Under the pieces are notes generated by a model that saw only the letters and a program-made list of their open reading frames with translations, made no database searches and was not told the origin of the DNA. Position numbers and translations under genes: made by a program. DNA of 15,052 nucleotides from CAYFSC01 sp964345695 (GTDB taxonomy: Bacteria; Bacteroidota; Rhodothermia; Rhodothermales; Salinibacteraceae): assembly GCA_964345695.1 (NCBI GenBank), contig CAYFSC010000066.1, forward strand, positions 1-15,052, in the 5' to 3' direction. Of this stretch, positions 14,212 to 15,052 are shown piece by piece (positions within the stretch are counted from its first letter, which is position 1; each line of letters starts with the position of its first letter).

Positions 14212-14697
14212 TCAGTCGGTCAGGCGTTCGAACGCATCCAGCACCTCGCTGGTGTGAGCGTCGGTCGTAGGGCGTTTGAACACGTGGCGAATCACGCCTT
14301 CGGGGTCGATCAGGTAGGTGGTTCGCTTCGTGCCCATGAACGTGTTGCCGAACATGGAACGCTCGCCGTAGACGCCGTACGCGTTGAGCACCTCATGGTC
14401 GGGATCGGCGACAAGTGGGAACGGCAGGTCGTGCGCGTCGGCGAAGGCCTCATGCGACGCCACATCATCCTCCGAGACGCCGACGACCGCCAATCCTGCT
14501 GCCTGAAGCTCCCGATATCCGTCCCGAAGGGTGCACGCCTGCGTGGTGCATCCGGGAGTATCGTCCTTCGGATAGAAATAGAGCACAACCCACTGCCCCC
14601 GGTAGTCGCTGAGGGTGAGGGACGTCCCGTCCTGGGTGGGTGCCGTAAAGTCGGGGGCTTCCTCTCCTACCGGCAGGCGATCAATGGAAGGAGGCAT
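14212..14697 (-). CDS. bcp: Peroxiredoxin Bcp/PrxQ
   Basis: 161 residues, typical for the Bcp/PrxQ class of thiol peroxidases, which reduce hydrogen peroxide and organic or lipid hydroperoxides using thioredoxin as the donor. The active site YFYPKDDTPGCTTQACTLRD is at residues 40-59, with peroxidatic C50 and resolving C55 five residues later, the PrxQ-alpha arrangement. Later family blocks are GVSEDD (93-98) and the RTTYLIDPEG stretch (124-133). The ATG at 14697 opens MPPSIDRLPVGEEAPDF, matching family starts; the longer open frame upstream is Arg-rich and overlaps the neighbouring DUF547 gene. No export signal, so cytoplasmic. With SodA it gives the window two layers of oxygen-radical defence, though they are 9 kb apart and not an operon. 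Confidence 0.97.
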   Translation of the reverse strand: MPPSIDRLPVGEEAPDFTAPTQDGTSLTLSDYRGQWVVLYFYPKDDTPGCTTQACTLRDGYRELQAAGLAVVGVSEDDVASHEAFADAHDLPFPLVADPDHEVLNAYGVYGERSMFGNTFMGTKRTTYLIDPEGVIRHVFKRPTTDAHTSEVLDAFERLTD

Positions 14698-14793
14698 CAA
14701 CGTTTCTGGTTTGGTAATGGACAATACGATTCTGCAAGCGTCTCCGTCGACGGATCGAGGGCCCTTCCCCCGCCGCCGACGCCGCGACGATCC

Positions 14794-14808
14794 GACCCTC
14801 CGAGGGTC
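14794..14808. repeat. Short inverted repeat downstream of the DUF547 gene
   Basis: GACCCTC and GAGGGTC flank a single C, giving a stem of five pairs with a five-base loop. It lies about 35 bases past the DUF547 stop and 97 bases upstream of bcp. There is no T-run on the minus strand side, so it is at best a weak terminator. It may equally be a protein site or chance in GC-rich DNA. Confidence 0.3.
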
Positions 14809-14842
14809 TGGACCGGGCCCCGGCTTCCGAACATGAAGCGCG

Positions 14843-15052
14843 TCACTCCCCGGTCGTCGACGTCGGTGATACAGACGAGCGCTGATCGTTGAGCGACCAA
14901 TCGTACGGAAGGTAGTCCACGTCGTACGCCGCGTTTGCGAGGCGTTCATGAACCTTGCCGTCGAAGTACGAAGCGAGATACCGCTGCACATCACTCGTCG
15001 AGTCGCCAAAGTCCTCGCCATACCACTTGAAGATGCGCGAGAGTGCAACCTC
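14843..15052 (-). CDS. DUF547-domain protein, C-terminal fragment (cut by window edge)
   Basis: An open frame enters from the right edge and ends at the TGA at 14845-14843, giving 69 residues. The stretch begins EVALSRIFKWYGEDFG and later has VDYLPYDWSLND, the two conserved blocks that close DUF547 domains. DUF547 proteins are uncharacterised, often secreted or exported, and resemble papain-like or transglutaminase-like folds in some predictions; that catalytic part would lie outside the window. The last 13 residues after WSLND are Ser/Thr-rich and disordered-looking. The bcp gene follows on the same strand after 145 bases. Confidence 0.85.
   Translation of the reverse strand, partial: EVALSRIFKWYGEDFGDSTSDVQRYLASYFDGKVHERLANAAYDVDYLPYDWSLNDQRSSVSPTSTTGE

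Noticed and set aside
13350..14270. 306-codon open frame on the plus strand opposite gatB
   Set aside because: No recognisable domain; it mirrors gatB codons. The same holds for the long plus-strand frames opposite mrpB/mrpC, sodA, the reductases and the lipoprotein, and for the minus-strand frame opposite the SDR.
14698..15048. In-frame N-terminal extension of Bcp by 117 codons
   Set aside because: It overlaps the DUF547 coding region in another frame and has Arg-rich composition. Bcp proteins start at the chosen Met.
1..15052. Mobile elements, CRISPR arrays, tRNA or rRNA genes
   Set aside because: No transposase, integrase, terminal repeats, spaced repeat array or tRNA-like cloverleaf was found on either strand by reading; the gene content looks like stable chromosome.

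Overview
The window comes from the chromosome of a GC-rich bacterium with mildly acidic proteins. Gene content and protein style fit a salt-loving member of the Rhodothermota/Bacteroidota side of the tree (Salinibacter-like). Pointers are a multisubunit Mrp Na+/H+ antiporter with acidic tails, few Shine-Dalgarno sites, and a lipoprotein carrying a thioredoxin-fold domain. The taxonomic call is an inference, not a match. Almost every gene lies on the minus strand; a single short-chain dehydrogenase is on plus. I see no tRNA, rRNA, CRISPR array, transposase, integrase or phage gene.

Region 1 (1-4480, minus strand): an Mrp-type Na+/H+ antiporter operon read from right to left, mrpF - mrpG - mrpA - mrpB - mrpC - mrpD (mrpD runs off the left edge). 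The order is a circular permutation of the classical ABCDEFG order, cut between E and F. No mrpE lies upstream of mrpF; if present it should be beyond mrpD. A near-consensus sigma-70 promoter stands about 85 bases upstream of mrpF, and a strong intrinsic terminator separates the operon from the sod gene.

Region 2 (4481-5355): a manganese-type superoxide dismutase with its own terminator and a 193-base leader holding a 22-base near-perfect palindrome.

Region 3 (5356-9164, minus): a ZADH2/PTGR3-like zinc-free quinone or enone reductase, an MBL-fold hydrolase, a small histidine-rich protein of unknown function and a saccharopine-dehydrogenase-like reductase.

Region 4 (9256-10664): a plus-strand short-chain dehydrogenase, divergent from the reductase and convergent (2 bases between stops) with a small SAM-dependent methyltransferase.

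Region 5 (10829-15052, minus): a lipoprotein whose thioredoxin-like domain has lost the CXXC cysteines, GatB of the tRNA amidotransferase, a Bcp/PrxQ peroxiredoxin, and the C-terminus of a DUF547 protein cut by the right edge.

Taken together this is mostly housekeeping and stress-related chromosome: sodium/pH homeostasis, peroxide and superoxide defence, several NAD(P)H-dependent reductases, and tRNA charging. I did not find a convincing new multi-gene system. The oddities worth checking are the permuted Mrp operon with acidic soluble tails, the redox-dead thioredoxin lipoprotein, the His-rich small protein and the sod leader palindrome.
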